Source: UMGS1908 sp964432825 (GTDB lineage Bacteria; Bacillota; Clostridia; Christensenellales; UBA1242). From it: DNA of 64,000 nucleotides. The number at the start of each line of letters is the position of its first letter. Within the stretch, counting starts at the first letter, position 1. The stretch spans positions 1 to 64,000 of the forward strand of contig CAYSOX010000006.1 in NCBI GenBank assembly GCA_964432825.1, read 5' to 3'. The position numbers and the translations under genes are program-made. Of the stretch, positions 34,305 to 43,597 are shown piece after piece. The notes beneath the pieces are model-generated. The model ran no database searches, was not told the DNA's origin, and worked only from the letters and a program-made list of their open reading frames with translations.

Positions 34305-35951
34305 GTGAATGATAGATTAAAAAGAACATTGGCGGAACTTCCGGAAAGCCCAGGGGTTTATATTATGAGGAACTCCAGTGGCGAAATTATTTATATTGGA
34401 AAGGCAAAAGTTCTAAAAAACAGAGTAAGTTCATATTTTATAAATAACAAGAAAAATCTAAAGACTCGAATGCTTGTTTCAAATATTGATAGTTTAGAAT
34501 ATATTTTAACGGCATCTGAGTCAGATGCCTTTTCTTTAGAAAATAATCTAATAAAACAGCATAAGCCGAAATATAATATTTTATTAAAAGATGATAAGAA
34601 TTTCCCTTATATAAGAATTGATAGGCGTCAAAAATTCCCCGAGGTCACTATTGCAAGGCGGGTAACAAATGATGGTGCAAATTATTTTGGTCCATTTGTT
34701 ACAGGAATGCGGGTGAGTCAATTTATAGAAATTATTAAGACGCTTTATCCAATTAGGCAATGCAAGGTGGATTTTTCAAAATCAAAAAATATAAAACGGC
34801 AATGCTTGTATGGAGATATGGGCAATTGTTCTATGCCGTGTATGGGAAAAATTTCTGAAGATGAGTACAATAAAATAATTGATGATGTTGTAGATTTTTT
34901 AAATGGAGATAATTCAAAAGTTAAAAGATTGTTAAAAGAAAAAATGGATGAACATTCTAAAAGAATGGAGTTTGAAGAGGCAATTGACTATCGGACAAAA
35001 ATTGAGATGCTTGACAGAAGTGATGAGTATATTTTAACAACCCTTCCAAAAAATTCAAACATAGATATTTTTTCTATTTTGGAAGTGGATGAAATGGTTG
35101 CAATCAATCAAGTTGTTATAAGAAATGGTAAAACAATTGCGGATAAAACAATAAGCGTAGATGCCCTAACTGGACAAAATTTGAGTGATATTTTGTCAGA
35201 ATTTTTAGCCCAATATTATGCCCAAAATTCGACCCCGAATGAATTGTTGACCAACATAGAAACTCCCAATTTGGGGCAAATTTTAGCCTCTAATGAGATT
35301 TGCAAGTTTAAAATTTGTGTGCCACGCATTGGTTTGAAGAAAAAAATGATTGAAATTAGCGAAAAAAATATTCGTGAATTTTTGGCGAAAAATTATGATA
35401 TTCAAAAACGAAAACAACGGTTAAATGTTGAGGCACTTGTCGAACTTTCTAAAATTTTAAATTTAGAAAAAATACCATATAGGATTGAGTGCTATGATAT
35501 TTCTAATATCAGCGGAACCAACAGTGTGGCGAGTATGGTTGTTTTTGAAAATGGCGAACCAAACAAAAAGGAGTATCGAAAGTTTAAAATAAAAACGGTG
35601 GATGGTGCCGATGATTTTAAAAGTATGGAAGAAACTCTAACTAGAAGGTTTATGCGACTGAAAGAGAAAAGTGATAAATTTAAGTATGCGCCCGATATTG
35701 TGTTGATAGATGGTGGTTTGGGACAATTGCATTCGGCGGTTGATTCAATAAGAAAATTAGGATACAACACCAAAGTTTTGAGTATTGCAAAAAAAGAAGA
35801 ATTGATATTTGTTGACGATAGGTTGGAACCGTTAGTATTAGATGCGGATAACATTGCACGAAAATTATTACAACGACTTCGTGATGAGGCGCATAGATTT
35901 GCAATAACCTTCCACAGACAGGTTCGAGCAAAGGATATGTTTAAAAAGTAA
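34305..35951 (+). CDS. uvrC: Excinuclease ABC subunit C, lacking the C-terminal HhH domain
   Basis: UvrC makes the two incisions in nucleotide excision repair after UvrAB has found the damage. The 548-residue protein has the GIY-YIG 3'-incision domain at the N-terminus (ESPGVYIMRNSSGEIIYIGK), the CxxC region (CSMPCMGK), the UVR/UvrB-binding helix (MEFEEAIDYRTKIEML) and the RNase H-like 5'-incision domain with ECYDISNISG and IDGGLGQLHSA. It stops at HRQVRAKDMFKK, where family members continue with a tandem helix-hairpin-helix domain; that domain is missing. GTG is the start, with GGGAGGG upstream. No frameshift relic follows the stop. Confidence 0.94.
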   Translation: MNDRLKRTLAELPESPGVYIMRNSSGEIIYIGKAKVLKNRVSSYFINNKKNLKTRMLVSNIDSLEYILTASESDAFSLENNLIKQHKPKYNILLKDDKNFPYIRIDRRQKFPEVTIARRVTNDGANYFGPFVTGMRVSQFIEIIKTLYPIRQCKVDFSKSKNIKRQCLYGDMGNCSMPCMGKISEDEYNKIIDDVVDFLNGDNSKVKRLLKEKMDEHSKRMEFEEAIDYRTKIEMLDRSDEYILTTLPKNSNIDIFSILEVDEMVAINQVVIRNGKTIADKTISVDALTGQNLSDILSEFLAQYYAQNSTPNELLTNIETPNLGQILASNEICKFKICVPRIGLKKKMIEISEKNIREFLAKNYDIQKRKQRLNVEALVELSKILNLEKIPYRIECYDISNISGTNSVASMVVFENGEPNKKEYRKFKIKTVDGADDFKSMEETLTRRFMRLKEKSDKFKYAPDIVLIDGGLGQLHSAVDSIRKLGYNTKVLSIAKKEELIFVDDRLEPLVLDADNIARKLLQRLRDEAHRFAITFHRQVRAKDMFKK

Positions 35952-36021
35952 ATTCAATTCATTTCTATAATAATTATTGAAAAATTAATTCATTTTAAGA
36001 TAAGATTATTTATTTAATTTT

Positions 36022-36049
36022 AAGTTCGGACTTTTGCCGAACTTTTTTA
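36022..36049 (+). terminator. Terminator after uvrC
   Basis: AAGTTCGG (36022-36029) and CCGAACTT (36037-36044) form a perfect 8-bp stem with a 7-base loop and a T-run. Confidence 0.85.
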
Positions 36050-36172
36050 TTTTGAATAAATTATTTTAACAAGTTAAATTATTTTTGCATAAAAGCAGTA
36101 AATAAATTTTAATACATTAAGGCAATATGTTGTGTCGGAATAACTTTTCAAAATTCAACATATTTATTAACT

Positions 36173-37219
36173 ATGAAAGAAAATGAGAAGAGTTTTGGTT
36201 TATTTAGGCTTGTTGCATTGTGTGTAATAGTTTTAATAATGATGGTTGCACCGCCTTTGGTTTTGGCAAATGTTAAGCAAAATAAAATTTCGGGCGAAGA
36301 ACTTTGGGGTGAAAAAAGTGACTTTTGCGGAGTTTTAGAAATTTGGAATGTTGATACATTTAGCGGAGCAAAGATGTCTAAGACGGATTTTTTAAATATG
36401 GTTGCAAGGCGTTTTGAAAATGATTTTAAAGGCGTTTTTGTGTGTGTTAAAAATATGAAAGTTGACGAATTTAAAATCGCTTTAAGTGAGGGGCGAAGAC
36501 CTAACTTGATTTCTTTTGGGTTTGGACTGGGTAATGTTTTAAAGGATATTTTAGATGATTTAGGTGAAGAATTTTCTATAAATGAAAACATTTTAAACAG
36601 TGGTAAAGTTGAGGACGAACAACTGGCTGTTGGGTATATTATGAATATGTATGGGCTGTTTGCCGAAACAAAAAGGGTTTCTATCAATGAAAATGAATCT
36701 TTATATTCGGTAATGCTAAAGTCGGGTGAGGATATTGAGGGGAAAAAAGCAAAGAGGCATATTTATAGTTTAAATTATGGAAGGTCAGAATTTGTGCATC
36801 CTGAAAAAGTTTTGGGTTTGGTAAGTGATGCGGATGTTTATCAAAGTATGGACGAATATTCGGCATATGTTGACTATGTAAATTTTAACAAATCCAATAT
36901 TTTGTTAGGTAATATGCGGGATTTGGTGAGGCTTGAAAACAAGGTAATTAAAGGTGATATGTTAGACATAATAGCCGAGCCTGTTATTGAGTATAATGAT
37001 TTGATTCAATATATTGGTTTAGTTAAAGATTTGCAAGTTACCGTGTTGCAGTGTTCGAAAAATTTTATTAGATATTTATTGAGTGAAAGTAGTCAGAAAT
37101 TGATTGCAAATAGCGGATTGTTTTGTGTTAATGGTGATAAATTGTACCAAGAGGGGCAAATGAATTTATTTGAAAATGCAATTGAAAATATAAAAGTTTA
37201 CCCAAATGTGTTTTCGTAA
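36173..37219 (+). CDS. Secreted or membrane-anchored protein resembling extracellular solute-binding proteins
   Basis: This 348-residue protein has a basic N-terminus and one hydrophobic helix (about 12-32, LVALCVIVLIMMVAPPLVL), then an export-side domain. The segment CGVLEIWNVDTFSGAK with an early Asp/Trp pattern, and GRRPNLISFGFG, recall ABC-transporter type-1 substrate-binding proteins. However, there is no lipobox cysteine, and no permease or ATPase gene is nearby. Either it is an orphan binding protein or a member of a relative that lost transport. No ribosome site is visible before the ATG. murB follows 50 bases downstream. Confidence 0.6.
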   Translation: MKENEKSFGLFRLVALCVIVLIMMVAPPLVLANVKQNKISGEELWGEKSDFCGVLEIWNVDTFSGAKMSKTDFLNMVARRFENDFKGVFVCVKNMKVDEFKIALSEGRRPNLISFGFGLGNVLKDILDDLGEEFSINENILNSGKVEDEQLAVGYIMNMYGLFAETKRVSINENESLYSVMLKSGEDIEGKKAKRHIYSLNYGRSEFVHPEKVLGLVSDADVYQSMDEYSAYVDYVNFNKSNILLGNMRDLVRLENKVIKGDMLDIIAEPVIEYNDLIQYIGLVKDLQVTVLQCSKNFIRYLLSESSQKLIANSGLFCVNGDKLYQEGQMNLFENAIENIKVYPNVFS

Positions 37220-37269
37220 AAATTGATATATTTTCCTTGAAAAAAATTTTTGTATGAGGTAAAATTATT

Positions 37270-38163
37270 ATGGTCGATAAAAAGGCTTTGCTAAAAATTT
37301 TTGATTGTATAAAATTTGATGAACCCTTAAAACGACATTGCACTTTTGGTATTGGCGGGGTGGCGGAAATTTTTGCCGAACCTGAAACAATTGAGAAACT
37401 ACTAGAACTTATAAAATTTTTGGAAGAAAAGAAAATTAAATATAAAGTTGTTGGAAATTCTTCTAATATTTTGTTTGGTGATGGAACAATTGGTGTAGTT
37501 TTGATTTCAACGGTGAAAATTGATGAAGTCTTGCAAATTTCGGATTGTGATATAGTAGCGACGACAGGTGTTAAACTTTCAAAACTTTCAATGGATGAAG
37601 GGAAACGAGGCCATTCGGGGTTGGAGTTTGCTGTCGGAATTCCTGCAACTATTGGCGGTTCTGTTTTTATGAATGCAGGAGCATTCGGTGGGCAAATGAG
37701 CGATGTTGTTTCGGCAGTTTGGTATTTTGAAAATGGAAAAATCAAAAGAATAGTAAATGAAAATTGTGAATTTGGGTACCGAACATCAATTTTTGCAAAA
37801 AAGCCTAATGCAGTGATTCTTTTTGTTGAGTTGAAACTAGTAATGAGAAAACCTAGTGAAGTTTTGAATAAAATGAATAGGTTAATTCAAAGAAGGTTAA
37901 AAACTCAGCCTAGTGGTAAAAGTGCGGGTAGTATTTTTAAGGGTACTCCAAGCGGTTCAGCGGGTATGCTTATTGATGGGTGTGATTTGAAGGGAAAAAC
38001 TATCGGTGGGGCAATGGTTTCAGATAAGCATGCAAATTTTATATTAAATACAAATAATGCAAGTTTTTTGGATGTTTATAATTTGATAATATTGATACAA
38101 AAAACGGTCAAAAATAAATTTGGTGAAGAACTTGAATTAGAAATAGAGATAATAAAGGATTAA
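37270..38163 (+). CDS. murB: UDP-N-acetylenolpyruvoylglucosamine reductase MurB
   Basis: MurB is the FAD enzyme that reduces UDP-GlcNAc-enolpyruvate to UDP-MurNAc, the second step of wall precursor synthesis. The 297-residue protein shows the FAD-binding GNSSNILFGDG, GIPATIGGSVFMNAGAFGG, the YRTSIF stretch, the SAGSIFK with the proton-donor Ser, and the C-terminal GGAMVSDKHANFI. It is the short (type II) form expected in Bacillota. It sits upstream of a PHP gene (2-base gap) and whiA. Confidence 0.95.
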   Translation: MVDKKALLKIFDCIKFDEPLKRHCTFGIGGVAEIFAEPETIEKLLELIKFLEEKKIKYKVVGNSSNILFGDGTIGVVLISTVKIDEVLQISDCDIVATTGVKLSKLSMDEGKRGHSGLEFAVGIPATIGGSVFMNAGAFGGQMSDVVSAVWYFENGKIKRIVNENCEFGYRTSIFAKKPNAVILFVELKLVMRKPSEVLNKMNRLIQRRLKTQPSGKSAGSIFKGTPSGSAGMLIDGCDLKGKTIGGAMVSDKHANFILNTNNASFLDVYNLIILIQKTVKNKFGEELELEIEIIKD

Positions 38164-38165
38164 TT

Positions 38166-38945
38166 ATGGAAAAGGTAAAAGGAATATATCATACACATTC
38201 AACATATTCAAAGTTTAATCACGGCAAAAACAGTGTTGAAGAGATGATTTTGGAAGCAAATAATTTGGGACTTTTGCAATATGCAATAACCGACCATGGG
38301 GTTAGGCATATTTTTGGTATTTTAAAATCCAAAGTTAAAAAGTTAAAGCAAGATATAATTGATGCATCTAAAGGAAAAGATTTGAAGGTTTTTATGGGAC
38401 TTGAGTTTAATTTGCTTTCAAATAATGGCGATACCGATTTTTCTAAAATAAGAAAAGAAGATAAAAATATTTTCGATATAAAATTATTGGGTGCACATAT
38501 GGGTGCATGGGTGGGGATAAAAAATTTCTTTACATTTTATTTGCCTAACATATTTGCGAAAAACAATAAAAAGGTGATAGAGAGAAATACCAATGCGTAT
38601 ATTTGTGCGATTCAAAAGTGTAATTTTGATATTATAACACATCCAAATGAGTTTGTTCTGGTGGATGTCAAAAGGCTTGCAGAGGCATGTGTTGAAAATA
38701 ATTGTTATTTAGAATTAAATGAAAAACATATGAATTTAACACCTGCCGATGTAAAACAAGTGCTTGAAACCGATTGTAAATTTATAATAGGTTCAGATGC
38801 ACATCAAAAAGATAGAATTTTAAAAGTTGATAGAGTGTTGGAGTTTATAAAGGTAAATAATATTCCCGAAGAAAGGATTGCTAATTTAAACAAGTTACCT
38901 AATTTCAAAAATAAATATGAAACGCTTGACGAAACCTCAAATTAG
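38166..38945 (+). CDS. PHP-domain phosphoesterase
   Basis: The 259-residue protein starts 2 bases after murB with AAAGG as ribosome site, so the two are probably coupled. The metal-binding set of a PHP domain is present: YHTHSTYSKFNHGKNS, ITDHGVRH, MGLEFN, ITHPNEF and GSDAHQKD. It differs from the gene at 29052 and is not its direct duplicate. PHP proteins next to whiA and murB are common in Bacillota, but the substrate is not established here. Confidence 0.88.
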   Translation: MEKVKGIYHTHSTYSKFNHGKNSVEEMILEANNLGLLQYAITDHGVRHIFGILKSKVKKLKQDIIDASKGKDLKVFMGLEFNLLSNNGDTDFSKIRKEDKNIFDIKLLGAHMGAWVGIKNFFTFYLPNIFAKNNKKVIERNTNAYICAIQKCNFDIITHPNEFVLVDVKRLAEACVENNCYLELNEKHMNLTPADVKQVLETDCKFIIGSDAHQKDRILKVDRVLEFIKVNNIPEERIANLNKLPNFKNKYETLDETSN

Positions 38946-39025
38946 GCTTAAACTAGGATGGTGATAAAAAGAAAAGTAATATATAGTAATTAGTTAATTA
39001 ATAAGTTTGATTGATGGAGAAAAGT

Positions 39026-39994
39026 ATGTCGTATACAAGTGAAGTAAAAAGAGAAATGATGGAGGAAAGGTTTGAAAGTGATTGTTGCAAAATGGCGTCG
39101 CTTTGTGCAACAATAAACACATTGGGTTCTCTTATAATAAATAGAGAGGGTTTTACCTTTTCAATCAGAACGGATAACCAAATGGTTTTAGACAATGTGT
39201 GTGAAATCATAAAATCATTATACAGTGAAACTATTTCCAATTTAAAAGTTGATGAAGAAATTGTTGGAAAGTGTACAATCCAAGAAATGGTCATCCCGCG
39301 GGAGATAGGGAATCGAATATTAAAAGATTGTGGAATTGTAAGACTAGATGAATCAAACAATTGGGCGTTAAATAAGTCCATTGACCATCACTTAATAATT
39401 GAAGATTGTTGTAAAAAAGCATATATCAAAACCGCATTTTTATGTGTTGGTTCAATCAGTGTCCCAATACAAGAAGAACAGATTTTAGATAAAAACAATA
39501 AAAGTGGATATCACTTTGAGTTAGAGTTCACAAATACCGAACAAGCAAAAGCCGTTGCAAACTTATTAGGCGAATTCGGGTTTATTACCAGACGAGTTGA
39601 GCGAAATGGTAAAAGTGTAGTATATATGAAAGAGTCGGAAGCGATTGCAGACTTTGTTGGCTTTGTTGGTGCAACCAAAAGTTATTTAAGGCTTCAAGAT
39701 GAAATTATAAAAAGAGAAATGCGTAACAGTGTCAATCGTCAAAGTAATTGCATTTCAGCAAATATAGATAAAACGGTAAATGCAAGTTTGTCTCAACTTA
39801 AGGCAATAGGTATTATTGAGGATACTATAGGGATTGAGTCGCTTCCAGAATCTTTGCAACGCGTTGCAAGACTTAGAAGGGAGCATACCGATGCTTCACT
39901 ATCTGAATTAGTGCAGTTATTGGGTGATGGTGCTACAAAATCAGGGGTTAACTATAAATTAAAAAGATTAGAAGAAATTGCTAATAAATTGTAA
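39026..39994 (+). CDS. whiA: DNA-binding protein WhiA
   Basis: WhiA is a DNA-binding protein with an N-terminal LAGLIDADG-like domain that lost endonuclease activity and a C-terminal helix-turn-helix. It controls cell division and sporulation-linked genes in Gram-positive bacteria. I choose the ATG at 39026 (MSYTSEVKREMMEERF), with GGAGA about 6 bases upstream. The 322-residue sequence contains GSLIINREGFTFSIRT, CCKKAYIKTAFLCVGSISV, the internal LGEFGF, and the C-terminal RRVE and LREH-type tail (ARLRREHTDASLSEL). It is followed at a 19-base gap by dnaE. Confidence 0.93.
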   Translation: MSYTSEVKREMMEERFESDCCKMASLCATINTLGSLIINREGFTFSIRTDNQMVLDNVCEIIKSLYSETISNLKVDEEIVGKCTIQEMVIPREIGNRILKDCGIVRLDESNNWALNKSIDHHLIIEDCCKKAYIKTAFLCVGSISVPIQEEQILDKNNKSGYHFELEFTNTEQAKAVANLLGEFGFITRRVERNGKSVVYMKESEAIADFVGFVGATKSYLRLQDEIIKREMRNSVNRQSNCISANIDKTVNASLSQLKAIGIIEDTIGIESLPESLQRVARLRREHTDASLSELVQLLGDGATKSGVNYKLKRLEEIANKL

Positions 39995-40012
39995 TAAACC
40001 AAGGAGAAAGTA

Positions 40013-43000
40013 ATGGAAAAGAATTTTGTTCACTTGCATGTACATACAGAGTATAGTCTGTTAGATGGTGCTGCTAGAATTGAAAAGTTGGTAAAGGTAT
40101 GTAAAGAATATGGAATGCCAGCAGTAGCAATTACCGATCACGGAAATATGTATGGTGCAGTTACAATGTTTGATGCTTGTACAAAAGCAGGAATTAAGCC
40201 AATTTTTGGTTGTGAATTTTATGTTGCGGACGATTTGCATGAAAGGTCGGCTAGAAGTAAAAATTCGCACCTTATTTTGCTTGCAAAAAATCGAACAGGG
40301 TATTTAAATCTTTGCGAATTAAATTCTATTGCTTTTAGAGATGGGTTTTATTACAAGCCTCGAATAGATTACAAAACGCTTGAAAAGTATGCCGAAGGAT
40401 TGGTATGCTTATCCGCTTGTATTGCGGGTGATGTTCCGCAATATATTTTGTCGCATCAATATGAAAAGGCGGAAGAGTTGATTCAATGGTTTAAAAATAC
40501 TTTTGGTGAGGACTTTTATTTAGAAATTCAAAACCATGGAATGAGCGAAGAACAAGAAGTAAATAGAAAACTTAGAGAATATTCAAAAAAGTTTGATATA
40601 AAACTTGTTGCAACTAATGATGCACATTATATCTACCGTGAAGATGCGGTTGTTCAAGATGTTTTAATGTGTGTTCAAATGGGAAAAACTTTGGATGACC
40701 CAAATAGAATGAAATTCCCTTCGGATGAGTTTTATATTAAAACATATGACGAGATGGCAAAGGCTTTTCCAAACGATCTAGAAGCGCTTGATACCACGCT
40801 TGAGATTGCTGAAAAGTGTAACTATAGTTTCAAAGAAGACCATATTGATGAAAATAAGTATATGTTCCCTCCATTTATGCCTCCAAATGGATTGTCTTTC
40901 ACCGATTATTTGTGGCAGTTGGTTGGTGCGGGTGTTCAAAAAAGGTATGGCGGATACACCCCTCAAATACGAGAAAGAATTGATAGAGAAATGGGCGTTA
41001 TTGTAAAGCAAGGTTTTGCTCAATATTTCTTGACCGTTTGGGATTACATTAATGCTGCAAAAACTATGGGTATTCCGGTGGGACCGGGGCGTGGTTCAGG
41101 TGCTGGGTCGGTTGTTGCATATTGTATAGGAATAACAAACATTGACCCGTTTAAGTTTGATTTGCTGTTTGAAAGATTTTTACATACCGAGCGTGTAACT
41201 GCGCCCGACTTTGATTGTGACTTTGCTGATGATAGAAGACAAGATATAATAGACTATGTAAGAAATAAGTATGGAGCAGACAAGGTTGTAAAGATTGTAA
41301 CCTTTGGAACTATGGCAGCAAAAAATGCTATTAAAGATGTAGGTAGAGTTTTGGGTGTTCCATACAGCGAAACGGATAAAGTTACAAAAAATATACCAAA
41401 CCTTCCTGCAAAGCATCACGATGTTATACAAAAGGCTTTTGGGTTTTATCATCCAAAAGAGGGAGATAAAGATTTTGGAACGGATTATGCTGTACCCGAA
41501 CTTGTCGAATTGTATAATGGCAATTCTGATATAAAAAGGGTTGTAGATATCGCTATGAAACTTGAGGGAATGCCTAGACAGTGTTCCACTCACGCATGTG
41601 GAGTGTTGATTGCTTGCGATAGTGTGGATAAGTTTATGCCAATTAGTAGGAATGGCGAAGACTTAACTACACAATATAGTATGACCGATATTGAAAGACT
41701 TGGTCATCTAAAAATGGACTTTTTGGGACTTAGAAACTTAAATGATATTTCCAAAGCTATTCAATATGTAAAAGAAAATTATGGTGTAGAATTGGATTTT
41801 GATAAAATGGGTTATGACGACCCCGGAGTTTATAAATTGCTTTCAAGTGGAAACACAAAGGCGATTTTCCAAGTTGAAAGTGGTGGATTTCAAAAGTTCT
41901 TAAAAGAATTGAAACCAACCAGTATTGAAGATATTACCGCGGGAGTGTCTTTATACAGACCGGGTCCAATGGATAGTATCCCAAGATATGTCCACAATAA
42001 GCACAACCCTCAAGATGTAACCTATGACCACCCTATACTTGAACCTATCTTAAATGTAACTTACGGATGTATTGTTTATCAAGAGCAAGTTATGAGAATT
42101 GTTCAAGATATGGCGGGGTACACACTAGGTCAAGCCGATATGGTTAGGCGTATGATGGGTAAAAAGAAACTTGAAGCGATGCAGAAAGAAAAGGCAGTAT
42201 TTTTGTTTGGTAAGCCTGCAGAAAATGGTAAGCCTGCAATAGATGGTGCAATTAAGCGAGGTGTAAAACAAGAAGTTGCGGAAAAGATTTGGGGAGAAAT
42301 GGAAAGTTTTGCAAGTTACGCCTTTAATAAGTCGCACGCGGCTGCGTATTCAATAATCACATACGAAACAGCATATTTGAAAAATTATTATGAGGCTGAA
42401 TTTTTGACGGCGGTTTTAAACAACCGAATCACAAATGCGGATGAAATAAAAAATTATATCAATCATGCAAAAGACGAAAAAATTAAAGTTTTGCCACCCG
42501 ATGTAAATAAAAGTAAGACCTATTTTAGTGTTAAAAATAATGAAATTAGATTTGGGCTTGCTGCACTTAAAGGAATTGGCGAATCCATGTGTGACCAAAT
42601 TGTTGCTGAAAGAGATAAAAATGGTGAATACAAAAACTTCGGGGACTTTTTGAGTAGATGTTATCAATTTGGTGTTAATAAAAGAGTTCTAGAAAGTATG
42701 ATTTTTTCGGGAGCGTTTGACTGCTTTGGAATAAATAGGTCAAGTTTGTATGCCGTTTATGACCAAGCATTAAAACAAGTCAGCGATGTAAAAAAGAAAA
42801 CGAGTGATGGTCAAATTTCATTGTTTAGCGACGATGAGATTGTGGATATAACTTATCCAAAATTAGAAGAGTATGATAATTTCCAAAAATTAAATAAAGA
42901 AAAGGAAATTATTGGTATTTATATATCTGGACACCCTTTGGATGCATATAGAGATAAGTTTGAACAATTCAGTTTTAATTCATCATTGTTCGAACCTGTA

Positions 43001-43588
43001 GAAAGTGAAAATACCGAAGAAGAAATTTCCGATGAAACAGTCGACTCAAAAGTTGAGTATGGCATAGCCGACGGCACAAAGATTGTTGGCGGGGGCGTGA
43101 TTACCGAAATTCGAAAGTCTTATACTAAAGTTGGAAACAAGGCTATGGCTATAATTGAAGTTGAAGATTTGTACGGCTCATATTCCGTTATGGTATTCAA
43201 TAAGTTATACGAGCAAATAAAATACGATTTGCAAACAAATAAGATTGTGACTATTACGGGTAAAGTTAATATCCGTGAGGGCGAAAGACCAATTATAGTT
43301 TCTGAAAAAATTGAATTTTGGAATCAAGAAATTAAATCAACATTGAAAAAACAAATAGAAGAGGAGACAAATTCAGTTGCCGAAAAATTATATTTGAAAT
43401 ATAATATAGAAGACCAAGCATTAAATGACGAAGTTTTGGGAATTCTTTCTATGAAAGATGGTAAGGTTCCGGTTTTCGTTCAAAGTAATGGAAAAATGTA
43501 TAATATGAATGTTTCGGTTACTCCAACAACCGCAATTCTTGCTGAACTTACTGCGGTTTTAGGTGTTCAAAATATTAAATTAAAATAG
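40013..43588 (+). CDS. dnaE: DNA polymerase III alpha subunit DnaE
   Basis: DnaE is the C-family DNA polymerase; in Bacillota this form acts with PolC, mainly at primer extension. The 1,191-residue protein has an N-terminal PHP domain (HLHVHTEYSLLDGAARI, ITDHGNMYG, TNDAHY), the catalytic palm with the acidic PDFDCDFADDRR motif and GPGRGSGAGS, the helix-hairpin-helix and OB-fold region near residue 1000 (KIVGGGVITEIRKSYT), and no exonuclease insert. It starts with AAGGAG. The next gene, pfkA, begins 10 bases later, an arrangement seen often in Bacillota. Confidence 0.96.
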   Translation: MEKNFVHLHVHTEYSLLDGAARIEKLVKVCKEYGMPAVAITDHGNMYGAVTMFDACTKAGIKPIFGCEFYVADDLHERSARSKNSHLILLAKNRTGYLNLCELNSIAFRDGFYYKPRIDYKTLEKYAEGLVCLSACIAGDVPQYILSHQYEKAEELIQWFKNTFGEDFYLEIQNHGMSEEQEVNRKLREYSKKFDIKLVATNDAHYIYREDAVVQDVLMCVQMGKTLDDPNRMKFPSDEFYIKTYDEMAKAFPNDLEALDTTLEIAEKCNYSFKEDHIDENKYMFPPFMPPNGLSFTDYLWQLVGAGVQKRYGGYTPQIRERIDREMGVIVKQGFAQYFLTVWDYINAAKTMGIPVGPGRGSGAGSVVAYCIGITNIDPFKFDLLFERFLHTERVTAPDFDCDFADDRRQDIIDYVRNKYGADKVVKIVTFGTMAAKNAIKDVGRVLGVPYSETDKVTKNIPNLPAKHHDVIQKAFGFYHPKEGDKDFGTDYAVPELVELYNGNSDIKRVVDIAMKLEGMPRQCSTHACGVLIACDSVDKFMPISRNGEDLTTQYSMTDIERLGHLKMDFLGLRNLNDISKAIQYVKENYGVELDFDKMGYDDPGVYKLLSSGNTKAIFQVESGGFQKFLKELKPTSIEDITAGVSLYRPGPMDSIPRYVHNKHNPQDVTYDHPILEPILNVTYGCIVYQEQVMRIVQDMAGYTLGQADMVRRMMGKKKLEAMQKEKAVFLFGKPAENGKPAIDGAIKRGVKQEVAEKIWGEMESFASYAFNKSHAAAYSIITYETAYLKNYYEAEFLTAVLNNRITNADEIKNYINHAKDEKIKVLPPDVNKSKTYFSVKNNEIRFGLAALKGIGESMCDQIVAERDKNGEYKNFGDFLSRCYQFGVNKRVLESMIFSGAFDCFGINRSSLYAVYDQALKQVSDVKKKTSDGQISLFSDDEIVDITYPKLEEYDNFQKLNKEKEIIGIYISGHPLDAYRDKFEQFSFNSSLFEPVESENTEEEISDETVDSKVEYGIADGTKIVGGGVITEIRKSYTKVGNKAMAIIEVEDLYGSYSVMVFNKLYEQIKYDLQTNKIVTITGKVNIREGERPIIVSEKIEFWNQEIKSTLKKQIEEETNSVAEKLYLKYNIEDQALNDEVLGILSMKDGKVPVFVQSNGKMYNMNVSVTPTTAILAELTAVLGVQNIKLK

Positions 43589-43597
43589 GAGAAAAAT

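Noticed and set aside
37128..37745. Minus-strand frame of 205 codons inside murB
   Set aside because: murB is secure on the plus strand; the antisense frame has no motif or start site.
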